Source: an uncultured Cellvibrio sp. (GTDB taxonomy: Bacteria; Pseudomonadota; Gammaproteobacteria; Pseudomonadales; Cellvibrionaceae). From it: a DNA stretch of 64,000 nucleotides. The stretch is taken from NCBI GenBank assembly GCA_946481095.1, contig CAMLML010000008.1, positions 1 to 64,000 on the forward strand. The letters run 5' to 3'. How positions within the stretch are numbered: the stretch's first letter is position 1; each line of letters begins with the position of its first letter. The position numbers and the translations under genes are program-made. This document shows positions 19,930 to 29,538 of the stretch, piece by piece. The notes below the pieces were generated by a model, which did not search any database, was not told where the DNA came from, and was given only the letters and a program-made list of their open reading frames with translations.

Positions 19930-20523
19930 TTAAACCAGCCAATGTTTTACTAAAGGATTTTTAAAACTCGCCTTGAGTGCATCCATGTGATCCTGCATAT
20001 CTTTCAGATCACGATCAGGCAAAGGAGCAATCGACATTTCATATTCATCTTCATGCCCCCCATTAAAGTGCTGGCGGGAATCAAACAATAATTTTCGCTC
20101 CGCAACTGCTTGCCACTCGAAAGCCAGTGATTCAAATAGTGTCCAGGAAGCCTGATTGCCCGGGGTGATGGTGGTTGTCAGTCGATTGACACTTTGCAAA
20201 CAGGGCTGATCGATCAACCACTTCAACATTTTTTTTGCCAAACCCAATCCGCGCAAGGACTCAGCGACTGCAACCTGCCATACAAACAGGGTTTTGGGTT
20301 TATTGGGCGGGATATAGCCAGTGACAAAACCAACCAGCTCACCATCTTTGATTGCGGCGGCTGATGTCTGCGAGAAGTGCGAACACTGAAGCAAATTGCA
20401 GTAAATCGAGTTCTGATCAAGGGGTGAAGATTCTTTTACCAATTGGTTAAGCTGAACTGCATCCGATGCCTCCAAAGGACGCATTTCGATATTGTGAAAG
20501 CTGAACTTTCGGTTGCTCATCAT
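19930..20523 (-). CDS. ectA: L-2,4-diaminobutyrate acetyltransferase
   Basis: EctA acetylates diaminobutyrate on the gamma nitrogen. The 197-residue GNAT protein has the acetyl-CoA motif VAVAESLRGLGLAKKMLKWL and the family end region. Either of two tandem ATG codons could be the start (20523 or 20520). It is the first gene of ectABC; the next gene starts 17 bases after its stop. Confidence 0.96.
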   Translation of the reverse strand: MMSNRKFSFHNIEMRPLEASDAVQLNQLVKESSPLDQNSIYCNLLQCSHFSQTSAAAIKDGELVGFVTGYIPPNKPKTLFVWQVAVAESLRGLGLAKKMLKWLIDQPCLQSVNRLTTTITPGNQASWTLFESLAFEWQAVAERKLLFDSRQHFNGGHEDEYEMSIAPLPDRDLKDMQDHMDALKASFKNPLVKHWLV

Positions 20524-20793
20524 TATTCTCCGATCATTAAACGCCAGAATATGATTACAACACTAAACAATAGTTCAACAAAATTCAAATCGCCCCAAAA
20601 GTGATCCGAATAGCAAACACTCACAAAAATCGTCAAAATAACTGGTAAAATTCAACAAAAACATCAAAAATGACGTTAAAATTTATTATCAATATTATTT
20701 TAATAATTCATTTTTTATATAAAAATATCAAATATCATTTTAAATATAATTAGATATGTAACTATTTTTGTTACTGAAAGGATCAGTCGGGGA
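20524..20793 (-). promoter_or_regulatory. AT-rich ectABC control region
   Basis: The 270 bases between ectR and ectA are strongly AT-rich (runs such as 20671-20760) and contain no gene. On the minus strand a TTGACG hexamer with a weak CTATTC or TATTCG about 17-18 bases on is a possible promoter about 90 bases before ectA. Around 20558-20567 the minus strand reads TTTAGTGTTG, which resembles a half-site I recall for the EctR1 regulator of methylotrophs. Both assignments are tentative. Confidence 0.3.
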
Positions 20794-21270
20794 TCAAACA
20801 TCCCTATCCAGTGATTCCACTTCAAGGAAGGGCGAGGCATCTATTTCGCTGGCATCCATCATTTCAGCGACACGTTGGATAGAGGCGATAATCATGTGTT
20901 TTTCCCAATCGGCCAATTGCTCAAAACGCTCCACAAAGGCGTCCTGCAAAACCGTTGGAGCTTTAAGCAGTATGGATTCCCCCTTGGGGGTTAATATCAA
21001 GTGAACCTTTCGTTTATCGGACTGGGAGCGCAAGCGTGAAAGAATCTCCCTATCCTCCAGACGATCAATAATGGTGGTGACTGTTGCCTGGCTCAAACTC
21101 ATCTCCTGAGCCAGTTGCTTGATAGACGCGCCTGGATTTTTTTGAATTAACTGCAACAGTCGCAATTGAGGCCCGGTTACTGATGCCGTTTTAACCAACT
21201 GCTTTGAATGCAGATCAATTGCACGAATGACACGGCGTAAAGCAGTCAGCGCTATATCAATTTCATTCAT
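20794..21270 (-). CDS. ectR: MarR-family regulator, EctR-like
   Basis: This is a 158-residue winged-helix regulator if started at the ATG at 21270 (MNEIDIALTALRRVIRAID); a GTG at 21333 would add 21 residues. The HTH and wing are clear: ASIKQLAQEMSLSQATVTTI followed by RLRSQSDKRKVHLILTPKG. MarR-type EctR proteins repress ectABC in several halotolerant bacteria. Here the gene lies directly upstream of ectA in the same direction and is divergent from nhaD, so it could control both. Confidence 0.8.
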   Translation of the reverse strand: MNEIDIALTALRRVIRAIDLHSKQLVKTASVTGPQLRLLQLIQKNPGASIKQLAQEMSLSQATVTTIIDRLEDREILSRLRSQSDKRKVHLILTPKGESILLKAPTVLQDAFVERFEQLADWEKHMIIASIQRVAEMMDASEIDASPFLEVESLDRDV

Positions 21271-21435
21271 AGATACATCTACCCTGTGAATATTTTTGTG
21301 CACTATACGCCTTCCCTTCACAATAATCTTCACAGGCAGCGCGTAGAATCACCTGGAATTTGCGAGACGAAAAAACATGTTCAAACTGAATGATTTCAAG
21401 TAAATTCACGACCGGTTACATAACAGGAATTCAAA

Positions 21436-22878
21436 ATGCGCTCAATTTTTATCTGGATATTTTCTGCCCTTTGCCTCATCACCCCCTTTTCTCATGCAGC
21501 AAGTGGACTTGATCTCACCCACACCACACTCGGCTGGTTTTGTGTCGGTTTATTTATTATTGCTTATGCTTTTGTGATGCTCGAAGAAGTCTTGCACCTG
21601 CGCAAATCAAAACCGGTTTTAGCGGCAGCGGGAATTATTTGGATATTGATTGGCTGGGTTTATACACAACAGGATCAATCTGCATTGGCAGAAGAAGCAT
21701 TCCGGCACACGCTATTGGAATTCGCCGAGCTGATGTTATTTTTGTTAGTCGCCATGACCTACATTAATGCCATGGATGAACGCGGATTATTTAATGCATT
21801 ACGCGGTTGGTTAATTAAAAAGGGATTTACCTATCGACAGCTCTTCTGGATTACCGGAGTTCTCGCATTTTTTATTTCACCTATAGCCGACAATTTAACA
21901 ACTGCATTATTAATGTGCGCCGTAGTGTTAAAAATTGCTGACAATGAAAAAGCTTTTATCAATATGTGTTGCGTGAACATTATTGTAGCGGCCAATGCCG
22001 GTGGAGCATTCAGTCCCTTCGGCGACATCACGACATTAATGGTATGGCAAGCAGGCAAAGTTGATTTCTTTACTTTTTTCCATCTGTTTATTCCGTCGCT
22101 GATTAATTTTTTAGTGCCCGCCATTATTATGAGTTTTTTCATTAAAAATCGCCCATCACAAAAAGATGATGAAGACCGATTTTTGGAGACCCTGACCTAC
22201 AAAGAAGGTGCATTTCCAATTTTATTTTTATTTTTGGCCACTATTGCCAGCGCCGTTTTAGGACACGTTTTAATTCACATGCCCCCAGTGTTGGGCATGA
22301 TGATGGGACTGGCTTATCTGAAACTGTATGGATTTTATTTACGTAAAAAAGGCATTGTCGATTTAAAACATGCCGAGCAAGTTAATTCAGACTTCATAGC
22401 AAATAACCGAAAAGATAAAACTACCGACATACCTTTGCCATTCGATGTATTTCAACCATTGGCACGATTGGAATGGGATACATTATTGTTTTTTTATGGC
22501 GTTATTATGTGCGTTGGCGGTTTGGGATTTTTAGGTTACTTAACACTTTTATCTGAATCACTTTATGGCAACTTCAGTGAAACCACCTCCAACATTAGCC
22601 TGGGTTTAATCTCGGCGGTAATTGATAACATTCCCGTGATGTATGCAGTTTTAACTATGGCTCCGGATTTTTCGCAAGGTCAGTGGTTACTGATTACCTT
22701 AACCACAGGTGTTGGTGGCAGTATGTTATCAATTGGTTCTGCTGCAGGTGTTGCGTTGATGGGACAAGCACGCGGTTATTACTCTTTCCTTGGGCATTTA
22801 AAATGGACACCGGTTGTGGCACTGGGATATTTTGCGAGTGTTTATGTTCATTTATGGTTGAATGCAGGAATGTTTTAA
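21436..22878 (+). CDS. nhaD: NhaD-type Na+/H+ antiporter
   Basis: This 480-residue protein has a cleavable-looking N-terminal signal (MRSIFIWIFSALCLITPFSHA) and about 12 membrane segments. Conserved NhaD/IT-superfamily regions are SPIADNLTTALLMCAVVLK, NAGGAFSPFGDITTLMVWQ and SLGLISAVIDNIPVMYAVL-type sequence near residue 395. NhaD exports Na+/Li+ at alkaline pH. Its divergent position beside the ectoine genes points to a joint salt-stress role. A strong bidirectional terminator follows. Confidence 0.93.
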   Translation: MRSIFIWIFSALCLITPFSHAASGLDLTHTTLGWFCVGLFIIAYAFVMLEEVLHLRKSKPVLAAAGIIWILIGWVYTQQDQSALAEEAFRHTLLEFAELMLFLLVAMTYINAMDERGLFNALRGWLIKKGFTYRQLFWITGVLAFFISPIADNLTTALLMCAVVLKIADNEKAFINMCCVNIIVAANAGGAFSPFGDITTLMVWQAGKVDFFTFFHLFIPSLINFLVPAIIMSFFIKNRPSQKDDEDRFLETLTYKEGAFPILFLFLATIASAVLGHVLIHMPPVLGMMMGLAYLKLYGFYLRKKGIVDLKHAEQVNSDFIANNRKDKTTDIPLPFDVFQPLARLEWDTLLFFYGVIMCVGGLGFLGYLTLLSESLYGNFSETTSNISLGLISAVIDNIPVMYAVLTMAPDFSQGQWLLITLTTGVGGSMLSIGSAAGVALMGQARGYYSFLGHLKWTPVVALGYFASVYVHLWLNAGMF

Positions 22879-22895
22879 ATTCTCAAACTCTTTTG

Positions 22896-22942
22896 AATTG
22901 CAAAAAAAATCAGGCATTGCTGCCTGATTTTTTTTTGCAATT
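22896..22942. terminator. Bidirectional terminator between nhaD and the pilin genes
   Basis: A long palindrome AATTGCAAAAAAAATCAGGCA (loop TTGC) and its complement has A/T tracts on both flanks, so it can stop transcription of nhaD from the left and of the msh/pilin operon from the right. Confidence 0.9.
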
Positions 22943-22954
22943 TTATTTGCCGGG

Positions 22955-23635
22955 TTACATCTGTACGCAAACTGTATAGACACTGGTTTCATTATAAGGA
23001 TCAGTAAATGCTGCCGCCGCTGGTGGAGTGTTAGCACCGGCAGCACCCAAAGTGGCGCGCATACGCCCGGTATTTCCCAATCCATCATCCAGCTGCACAT
23101 CTAGTGCAGATGCCGATTTACCAGGCACCTGGCTCAGACAAACAACACGGCCTTGTATGGGTGAGGCAGGGTTACCCACCGAACCACTGGTAAATCCAAT
23201 TAATCCACCAAATGCATTTTGAGGTAAAGCAGCAGCACCCGTTAATGTAACGTTTCCATTAATAAAACCGGCAGCTCGTAGATGTTGCCAAAATGCACTG
23301 GGCTCTCCATTAGGTGCAGTAAAAGCCTGCGCTAATGTGCTGGCAATCACACCATTTATATTCCCCGCTTGCGTCACAGGAGTCCAACTGCCTCCTCTGG
23401 CCGTCAACGCACCAATCAGGCCATCATCACCCGGCAAACGCTGGTATCTATCCTGATAAGAATAAAATGCTGCTGTAATACCATTAATTTCATTGGCAGC
23501 ACGTTTAACTTTGGAGTTTTCAATCAGCTCGGTGCCTTTTAAAACCCCGCCCAACAACAACCCGATAATAACCAGCACTATGGCGATTTCTACCAAGGTA
23601 AAACCAGCCTGATTCTTTTTCATCGACATTTTCAT
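22955..23635 (-). CDS. Type IV prepilin-like protein (MSHA-type cluster)
   Basis: This 226-residue protein starts at the ATG at 23635, with AGGGTT upstream. The leader MKMSMKKNQAG ends at the prepilin peptidase site AG/FTLVE, and residue 5 of the mature helix is Glu. A classic pilin helix follows (IAIVLVIIGLLLGGVLKG). The Gly/Ala-rich globular part contains two cysteines. It is last in the msh cluster and has its own 106-base upstream gap, so it may be expressed separately as a major pilin. Whether it is MshA cannot be decided from sequence alone. Confidence 0.85.
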   Translation of the reverse strand: MKMSMKKNQAGFTLVEIAIVLVIIGLLLGGVLKGTELIENSKVKRAANEINGITAAFYSYQDRYQRLPGDDGLIGALTARGGSWTPVTQAGNINGVIASTLAQAFTAPNGEPSAFWQHLRAAGFINGNVTLTGAAALPQNAFGGLIGFTSGSVGNPASPIQGRVVCLSQVPGKSASALDVQLDDGLGNTGRMRATLGAAGANTPPAAAAFTDPYNETSVYTVCVQM

Positions 23636-23741
23636 AAACACAACCCTACTCTGAATTACCCGAATTAAACACTAACTCCTGACACATCTTTTTTCCTGTT
23701 TGACTTGAGTGTAGCAACGATCTGAAAAAATGCAGGAACAT

Positions 23742-24431
23742 CTAGCGAGCTTTACTAATAGCAAAAAGTAATTCAGGCCGTGAAACCCAAATAACAAGAT
23801 CATCGAAACTGGCACTGGGCGTATTATTAAGGAAGTCAGTAGTTGCACCAGTATTAACAGATACAGAATCCGTATCACCCGTTGAAAACAAGACAAACAC
23901 TACTTCAGTCGATGTAATCGAAGCTGCCGTACAAGGCAACACAGAACAAATTCGAAAATCTGGAAATGGCGGCAATGGAGAAAAGCCTATAGATGTGGTG
24001 GTTGAATAAAACCAACTATTTACTGCAGTAACTCTATAACGCACGGGCTGTTGCCATGAGTCAATTAATACTCCTCCTGAAATTGAACCTCGAATACCCA
24101 AATCTGCATAGGGCACAAAACTGTTTGCCCCTGTGCACGCTCCACTGACTGGTTCTGGACGTCCGGCACTTGCTGCTGATGCTGGGCAAGGCAATCGACC
24201 ATTAATCTGCACATAACCAATTAATGCATTGCGAATTTCCTCTAACTGTTTATTTGTTTCACTGCGCTTTTGTATATCCCTTTGTGTAGATAACGGCCCG
24301 ATAACACCACCTAAAACAAAACCCAAAATAACCAGTACAACGGCCATTTCAATCAAACTAAAACCAGATTGTTTTGGCGGAACCAATACTCGTCGAGGAT
24401 ATTCAGGGTTCGATAATGATAATCGAATCAT
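23742..24431 (-). CDS. Type IV pseudopilin-like protein
   Basis: This 229-residue protein starts at the ATG at 24431, 28 bases inside the end of the preceding gene. A basic leader ends in KQSG/FSLIE, a prepilin peptidase site, followed by the helix MAVVLVILGFVLGGVIG. The domain after it has ALIGYVQINGRLPCPA and several cysteines, in parallel with the next gene upstream, so these two minor pilins are related. It is a likely minor pilin of the MSHA-type pilus. Confidence 0.8.
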   Translation of the reverse strand: MIRLSLSNPEYPRRVLVPPKQSGFSLIEMAVVLVILGFVLGGVIGPLSTQRDIQKRSETNKQLEEIRNALIGYVQINGRLPCPASAASAGRPEPVSGACTGANSFVPYADLGIRGSISGGVLIDSWQQPVRYRVTAVNSWFYSTTTSIGFSPLPPFPDFRICSVLPCTAASITSTEVVFVLFSTGDTDSVSVNTGATTDFLNNTPSASFDDLVIWVSRPELLFAISKAR

Positions 24432-25518
24432 TGTCAGTTGCTCCCGGAATTGATAAATCAAATTGGTTGTCATCTGGTGACACGTCATTATTTTCAAAAT
24501 ATTGATTAATATTAAACACACTCCGATTTTGCGCTCCTACCATCACTCCTGGTGAAAGGATAATTGATTTCGCAGTTTTACCGCCAAAAACAAGACACGA
24601 GCTTGTGGGTGGATTTACAGGTGTGGCCTGTTTACATATTGCGTAGTACAAACTTCCATTCCAGTGATTTGCCAAATACCCCGGTGTCACTAATGCAGCG
24701 CACCCAGTCGCCCAACTTGTCGGCAATGCGGATATCAAAGGTAATGAACCCTCATAGGTATTAACAACACTAATTCCAGAACCAAAATTTGCTGCCCATG
24801 GCCAAACACCGGGGCACGCTGCAAGATAATTTTTCATCAATGTTTTTGCGTCATCTAATACACGTTTTTCAACATTAGTCCAAAAATCAAATGCACTCAT
24901 ACCCGACAACAAATCATTTTGCGTTACATTTTTAATATTGGTATAACTATTTAATGTCACATTAGCATTATCATCTTCAAGGAATTGCGCAATATTAGCT
25001 GGTATAGGAGTTGCAGGTGATTGCCCCGGCAGTGACGTATTGGCAGCAATAATAATAAATATCTGTGGACTACCTGCATCAATACGTAAATTGGCTACCC
25101 GTGAACTATTGTGCGGAGGGATTAATATACCTGCATAACTTGCATCGACGGCATACCATAAAACCTGATTCGCGCCATCAAACAATTGTGGAATATTTAA
25201 TGTTCTGTAAGGCAATAAACCTATGCGACTTGTACAATCCAGGCCAGTTAAATTTTCTGTGCCATTGTTATCAGTATCCGGACAAGGTATTCGACCCGGA
25301 ATCGGTTGCGCCATCGCGTAAGCAATCAGCGCATCGCGTGCCCTAACCATAGAGATAGTTGTAGCCTCCTGCCGTTTTAACAAAATCGAATTTAAAGACA
25401 GCCTACTAATTGCAATTGCGCTGGCAGCAATTAATATAAAAGACATAATGATCAGTAAAGCCATTCCTCCTTGTTTTTTTAATGTCGCAAATAAATTACG
25501 GCGTTTTTGTTTGAGCAT
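24403..25518 (-). CDS. Minor pilin-like protein (PilX/MshP-like N-terminus)
   Basis: This is a 371-residue protein. The ATG at 25518 has GGGGGA upstream and lies 23 bases inside the preceding gene. The N-terminus KKQGGMALLIIMSFILI is the PilX/GspK-like form of a prepilin, with GMALL in place of GFTLIE and no Glu5. The globular part has DALIAYAMAQPIPGRIPCPD, related to the next pseudopilin. Large minor pilins of this kind commonly sit at the pilus tip. Confidence 0.75.
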   Translation of the reverse strand: MLKQKRRNLFATLKKQGGMALLIIMSFILIAASAIAISRLSLNSILLKRQEATTISMVRARDALIAYAMAQPIPGRIPCPDTDNNGTENLTGLDCTSRIGLLPYRTLNIPQLFDGANQVLWYAVDASYAGILIPPHNSSRVANLRIDAGSPQIFIIIAANTSLPGQSPATPIPANIAQFLEDDNANVTLNSYTNIKNVTQNDLLSGMSAFDFWTNVEKRVLDDAKTLMKNYLAACPGVWPWAANFGSGISVVNTYEGSLPLISALPTSWATGCAALVTPGYLANHWNGSLYYAICKQATPVNPPTSSCLVFGGKTAKSIILSPGVMVGAQNRSVFNINQYFENNDVSPDDNQFDLSIPGATDNDSIIIIEP

Positions 25519-26053
25519 GATGATCCCCCTGTGATGACACAGAAGAAGATGCAGTAGATGAAACGGATACAATACTGGAACTCACAACTGATTGAGTTTG
25601 CGGTTCCAACAAAGCTTGTGATGACACGGATGAATGAGTAACAAAATAATAGGCTTCTTTCGCCTTGCCGTTTGATAAAGCTTGCCCCGGTTTTAAAGCA
25701 ATCGATTTTCCTTCCAGAGGAATACGTAAATTAGCCGAGGTCTCTTTAGATGCATTCAACTCTTTTAACGTTGAATATAAAGGTTGCCCTGACAACCAGA
25801 CTTGTGCCTTTCCATCTGCTCGCAAAATAATTCCAGATACTTTTAATTCCCTTTTTTCTACAGTCGGTTTATTTTCATCAATAACGTCTGAAACCGGTTT
25901 TTTATATAAAAGCCCTTGTTTACGTAGCTTGTCGAGATTTTTTCTTTCAGCATGAGAGGTAAACAAACGATCAAAGTTTTCATTATCGACTTCATCCGCC
26001 ATGAGCGGTATAACAACAAACCAGATAGCAAGACCATAAACAATATTTTTCAT
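25496..26053 (-). CDS. MshK/PilP-like periplasmic biogenesis protein
   Basis: This 185-residue protein has a signal peptide (MKNIVYGLAIWFVVIPLMA). The middle (about residues 70-140: LKVSGIILRADGKAQVWLSG) is a PilP/MshK/GspC-like beta domain, and the tail is Ser/Gln-rich. The start ATG overlaps the upstream TGA (ATGA), which suggests coupling with the MshJ-like gene. The order matches PilN-O-P-type alignment subcomplexes. MshK identity rests on context. Confidence 0.7.
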   Translation of the reverse strand: MKNIVYGLAIWFVVIPLMADEVDNENFDRLFTSHAERKNLDKLRKQGLLYKKPVSDVIDENKPTVEKRELKVSGIILRADGKAQVWLSGQPLYSTLKELNASKETSANLRIPLEGKSIALKPGQALSNGKAKEAYYFVTHSSVSSQALLEPQTQSVVSSSIVSVSSTASSSVSSQGDHHAQTKTP

Positions 26054-26670
26054 AGCTCTATACCTTGCGGCCAGCTGGCAGAGATATCTGTCAGAGAGAA
26101 CCACAAAATCTTGCATTCACCACTAAAACTTTTGGTTAGTGATTCCTCTGCCTGCATGTGGCTGCGTAAAATCTTACACTCTTCTACATTGAACTGGCCT
26201 TTCGCTTGCTGGTGTAAATGACGTAGATAAAAATAAAAATCGCCTTCATGCAATAAATTAAAGTTAATTTGCATCGGCGTTTTTTTAATTTCGATATCAG
26301 AGGTAAAAAATGTATCGTCCGGTTTCGATAAACCCGTTGGCGACAACATGAAATACAATCCAGGAATTTTGATATCGTAATATTTTTCAAGCAGAACTTC
26401 CGCCCATTCCAATCTTGGAGGATCGCCGATTAATCCACTTTCCTTGAATAATTTGTATTCATTATAATAATTTCTTAGCTGCAATACCGATTGTTCAGCA
26501 GTATCATTGATTGATTTTTGTTGTGATAGCGCCATCTCGACTTGTGATAATTTATTTTTTTCTTTAATAAAAAACCAGATAGACACTGAAAATACAGTTA
26601 ATGATATAAAAATACAGATAAAGCTAATGGTATGTTGCCGCCAATTGATCGATTTCAATAAATCATTCAT
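26050..26670 (-). CDS. MshJ/PilO-like inner-membrane biogenesis protein
   Basis: This 206-residue protein has a short cytoplasmic N-terminus, a membrane segment (about residues 15-35), a coiled coil (NKLSQVEMALSQQKSINDTA) and a periplasmic ferredoxin-like region, the architecture of PilO/MshJ. It overlaps both neighbours by a few bases (ATGAATGA upstream, ATGA downstream). MshJ is assigned by position and layout. Confidence 0.7.
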   Translation of the reverse strand: MNDLLKSINWRQHTISFICIFISLTVFSVSIWFFIKEKNKLSQVEMALSQQKSINDTAEQSVLQLRNYYNEYKLFKESGLIGDPPRLEWAEVLLEKYYDIKIPGLYFMLSPTGLSKPDDTFFTSDIEIKKTPMQINFNLLHEGDFYFYLRHLHQQAKGQFNVEECKILRSHMQAEESLTKSFSGECKILWFSLTDISASWPQGIEL

Positions 26671-28333
26671 AAACGACCTCTGCCTTTAGCTGATCATCTG
26701 GTGAATGAATATCCATTCCTATTAATATCTCATATTCATTTTCTATTTTTTCCTGATCTTTACTCTGCAGAATTTTTTCAGCATTTTTCTCATCAGAAAA
26801 ACTTCTTCCAGGTCTTACATCTACCGGCATTTTTAATACTACCAGCTTGGTTACTCCAGGAACTTTATTTAGCTCAAAGATAAAACTATTCATCATTCGA
26901 TAAACTTCGCGATAATCACGCCCATTTCTATCAAGATGACCGGACAAAGTTACCAATACCTGCATATAGTCTGAGGGCGGCACTTCCACATAGGGTTCAG
27001 CGTAGGCATCCGATGCTTTTTCTTCTGCAACACTGGCCTCCTGGGTAACAAGATACTGCGCCAATTCCTGAGCTGTATATTTTTTCCAATGCAGGGCTTC
27101 CAGATGAATATCCGAAAAATAATCTTGACTGAATACAGGGCTGAAATAGGCGAAATAGTTTTCCGGGCTATTGGCAGTTTCAATCGTTAATTTTTTTGCC
27201 AGATCAACACTGGTTTGTATTTTTATTGAATCAGCAAGCGGCTGCTCGAGAGGAACAAAGTCTTGCTGGAAACGCCTGACCAATAACTCCCGGTTGGCTT
27301 CCATGGATAATCGTTTTTGATTTAATTCTTTGGCATTTAAAAATAATAAACCCGAACCAATTAATATCAACAAAGAGCCGATCATAGCGCCAACGCGAAC
27401 AGATTTTGAAATCAGGTAGCGATAAAAAAACAACTTTTCTTTTTTAGTAGCATAATGATCAGTTAGTAAAGATTTTTTAGCACAAAGAAAAGAATAAAGG
27501 ACATCGGCATGATAATGATCATGTTGTTTTATTTTAAAATGCTTGAACAATGACTCCAGATCAACATAATGATATTTAATTTTTTCTGTATCCAGTGTTT
27601 TTGCCTTTAATGAAGGCATAAAATCACCTGGAACAATACAATAAACATTTAGCACATCATTAAAAGCCATGATGCGCTGATTGGTCAGAAAAATATGAAT
27701 TTGCTGTACGCCAAAGGTTAAACTTTCCGGTGTGCCTAATGCAGATTCCAATTCACGATTATCTCGATCAAGTTTGGCTTGACGCGACAACATTAACTCC
27801 CCGTCTTTAAAATAGGTTTCACGCTGGGCAGTCAAAATTAATCGGGATAACAACAATACATTTTTATCATTGCGGGCAATCAAAGGTAAAATTTGTTTAC
27901 TGATCAGGGGAACAGACCAAATACCGGCAAGAGGGCTTTCACATTGATTGAATATATCCAACCAGGGCTTTAACAAAATTTGATTAGTCAATGCAGAAAG
28001 TAAAACCCTGTCATCTTTTCGACCTTGCTTTTCACGACCCAATTTTTCTATATGAATAAAAGGTTCGCCGCGATAATGCCGATCAATCAAACGGGTAATC
28101 AATACCTTATGATCCTTGCCAGTAACATGTGGAATTTGTTCGCGGCGAAAATCTTCTTCAACCAGATCCACTAATAATTGTCCAGGTATAGCTGATGCAT
28201 GTTTCAAATAAAAACCAAACTCCTGAAAGCCTTCTTCAGTAGGTTCAAACGAGCAACTACCCACAAGTTCATGGTGATGCCATTCAAACACTTTCATGCG
28301 ATAACCGGAGAAATAAAATACCCGTCTGTTCAT
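26663..28333 (-). CDS. Large MshI/PilM-PilN-like biogenesis protein
   Basis: This is a 556-residue protein; the ATG at 28333 overlaps the mshG stop by one base (TGATG). The first 330 residues are cytoplasmic and resemble a degenerate PilM/GspL actin-like domain (LLSRLILTAQRETYFKDGEL). A single membrane segment lies near 345-365. A periplasmic part of about 190 residues has the PilN/MshI-like coiled region and a ferredoxin-like fold. It appears to combine PilM and PilN roles in one chain. The gene family is inferred from architecture and neighbours. Confidence 0.65.
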   Translation of the reverse strand: MNRRVFYFSGYRMKVFEWHHHELVGSCSFEPTEEGFQEFGFYLKHASAIPGQLLVDLVEEDFRREQIPHVTGKDHKVLITRLIDRHYRGEPFIHIEKLGREKQGRKDDRVLLSALTNQILLKPWLDIFNQCESPLAGIWSVPLISKQILPLIARNDKNVLLLSRLILTAQRETYFKDGELMLSRQAKLDRDNRELESALGTPESLTFGVQQIHIFLTNQRIMAFNDVLNVYCIVPGDFMPSLKAKTLDTEKIKYHYVDLESLFKHFKIKQHDHYHADVLYSFLCAKKSLLTDHYATKKEKLFFYRYLISKSVRVGAMIGSLLILIGSGLLFLNAKELNQKRLSMEANRELLVRRFQQDFVPLEQPLADSIKIQTSVDLAKKLTIETANSPENYFAYFSPVFSQDYFSDIHLEALHWKKYTAQELAQYLVTQEASVAEEKASDAYAEPYVEVPPSDYMQVLVTLSGHLDRNGRDYREVYRMMNSFIFELNKVPGVTKLVVLKMPVDVRPGRSFSDEKNAEKILQSKDQEKIENEYEILIGMDIHSPDDQLKAEVVYE

Positions 28334-29535
28334 CAGGCCACCTTGGTCACAGCGTCCCAAACAGGACCCAAAACAGACAACATTATCCAGCCCAACATCA
28401 CTCCCATTACCACTGTTAGAATCGGGCTAATTGCCGGTTCTATTTTATCTATCGCCTCTTTCACTTCACGGTTGTAGTAATAACTGACATTCATCAAGGA
28501 TTCGTCAAGTTTACCGGTATTTTCACCCACTCGTATCATGCGTACCACTAATGGTGGAAACAGTGGAATACGGGAAAAACTTTCACTGATACTTTTTCCT
28601 TCAGCAATTGTTTTACTGGCATTGTCTATTGCAGCCGCAATCACAACATTGCCAACCAATCCTTTGGAAATTTCCAACGCACGCAATACCGTAATACCCG
28701 AAGAATAAAGTAAAGCCATATAGCTGGCGAATCTCGCTAATTTAATTTTCAAACTGATATTACCCAAAATAGGCAACTTCAATTTCAATTGATCCAGATT
28801 AAATCTGAATTTAGGATTTTTTTTCGCTGTATTTTTGATAAAAAAGAATAGAGCAAACGGCAATGAAATAATGAGCCACCAATAATTAATGCAAAAATCC
28901 GATACTGCGATTAATAGCAATGTATGGCCGGGAACCTCACCGCCCATTTCTTTAATAAAAGGAATTAATTTCGGCACCAGATAAATCATCAAAAACGCAG
29001 TTACCGCCAACACAACTGTCAACACTATTGATGGATAAATAATAATTTTAATGGCGGCCGCAATTAATTCATCCAACCAACGCAGGGTTTCCCCCATATC
29101 CTTGAGAATTTTAGGTAACTCACCGGTCTCTTCACCCACTGCAATCAACGCAACAAACACCATGTCAAAATCGTTAGGGAACTCTGCAAGCGCAGCTGAA
29201 AAAGTTTTACCGCCTTCTATCTGCTCAACCAAACCGGCCAATACAGCGTTGTAATGTCCTGGCTCGGTACTGTCACGCAAATCGCGCAGACTATCTAACA
29301 ACGGCACACCTGATCGGGTTAATTGTTCCAATTGAAATAATAAATTCAATATATCCCGACGGGTTAAACGATTTTTCGTCCAAAAATAATATGAAGCTTT
29401 AGCTTCAACACAGGTAATTAAATCCTGCCCTTGCACACTCAACCTGTGCTCCAGTTCCAATTCATTAGCCGCTTGTATCCTGCCTTTAAAAGGTTTTCCA
29501 TCTTTGTCTATAGCGGAATATTTATATTGCGGCAT
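28333..29535 (-). CDS. mshG: MSHA biogenesis platform protein MshG (GspF/PilC family)
   Basis: This 400-residue protein is the inner-membrane platform of the pilus machine. It has two GspF domains with three membrane segments: LEQLTRSGVPLLDSLRDL in the first repeat and LYSSGITVLRALEISKGLV in the second. The N-terminus MPQYKYSAIDKDGKPFKGRI is typical. It starts 3 bases after the mshE stop. Confidence 0.92.
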   Translation of the reverse strand: MPQYKYSAIDKDGKPFKGRIQAANELELEHRLSVQGQDLITCVEAKASYYFWTKNRLTRRDILNLLFQLEQLTRSGVPLLDSLRDLRDSTEPGHYNAVLAGLVEQIEGGKTFSAALAEFPNDFDMVFVALIAVGEETGELPKILKDMGETLRWLDELIAAAIKIIIYPSIVLTVVLAVTAFLMIYLVPKLIPFIKEMGGEVPGHTLLLIAVSDFCINYWWLIISLPFALFFFIKNTAKKNPKFRFNLDQLKLKLPILGNISLKIKLARFASYMALLYSSGITVLRALEISKGLVGNVVIAAAIDNASKTIAEGKSISESFSRIPLFPPLVVRMIRVGENTGKLDESLMNVSYYYNREVKEAIDKIEPAISPILTVVMGVMLGWIMLSVLGPVWDAVTKVA

Positions 29536-29538
29536 AGG

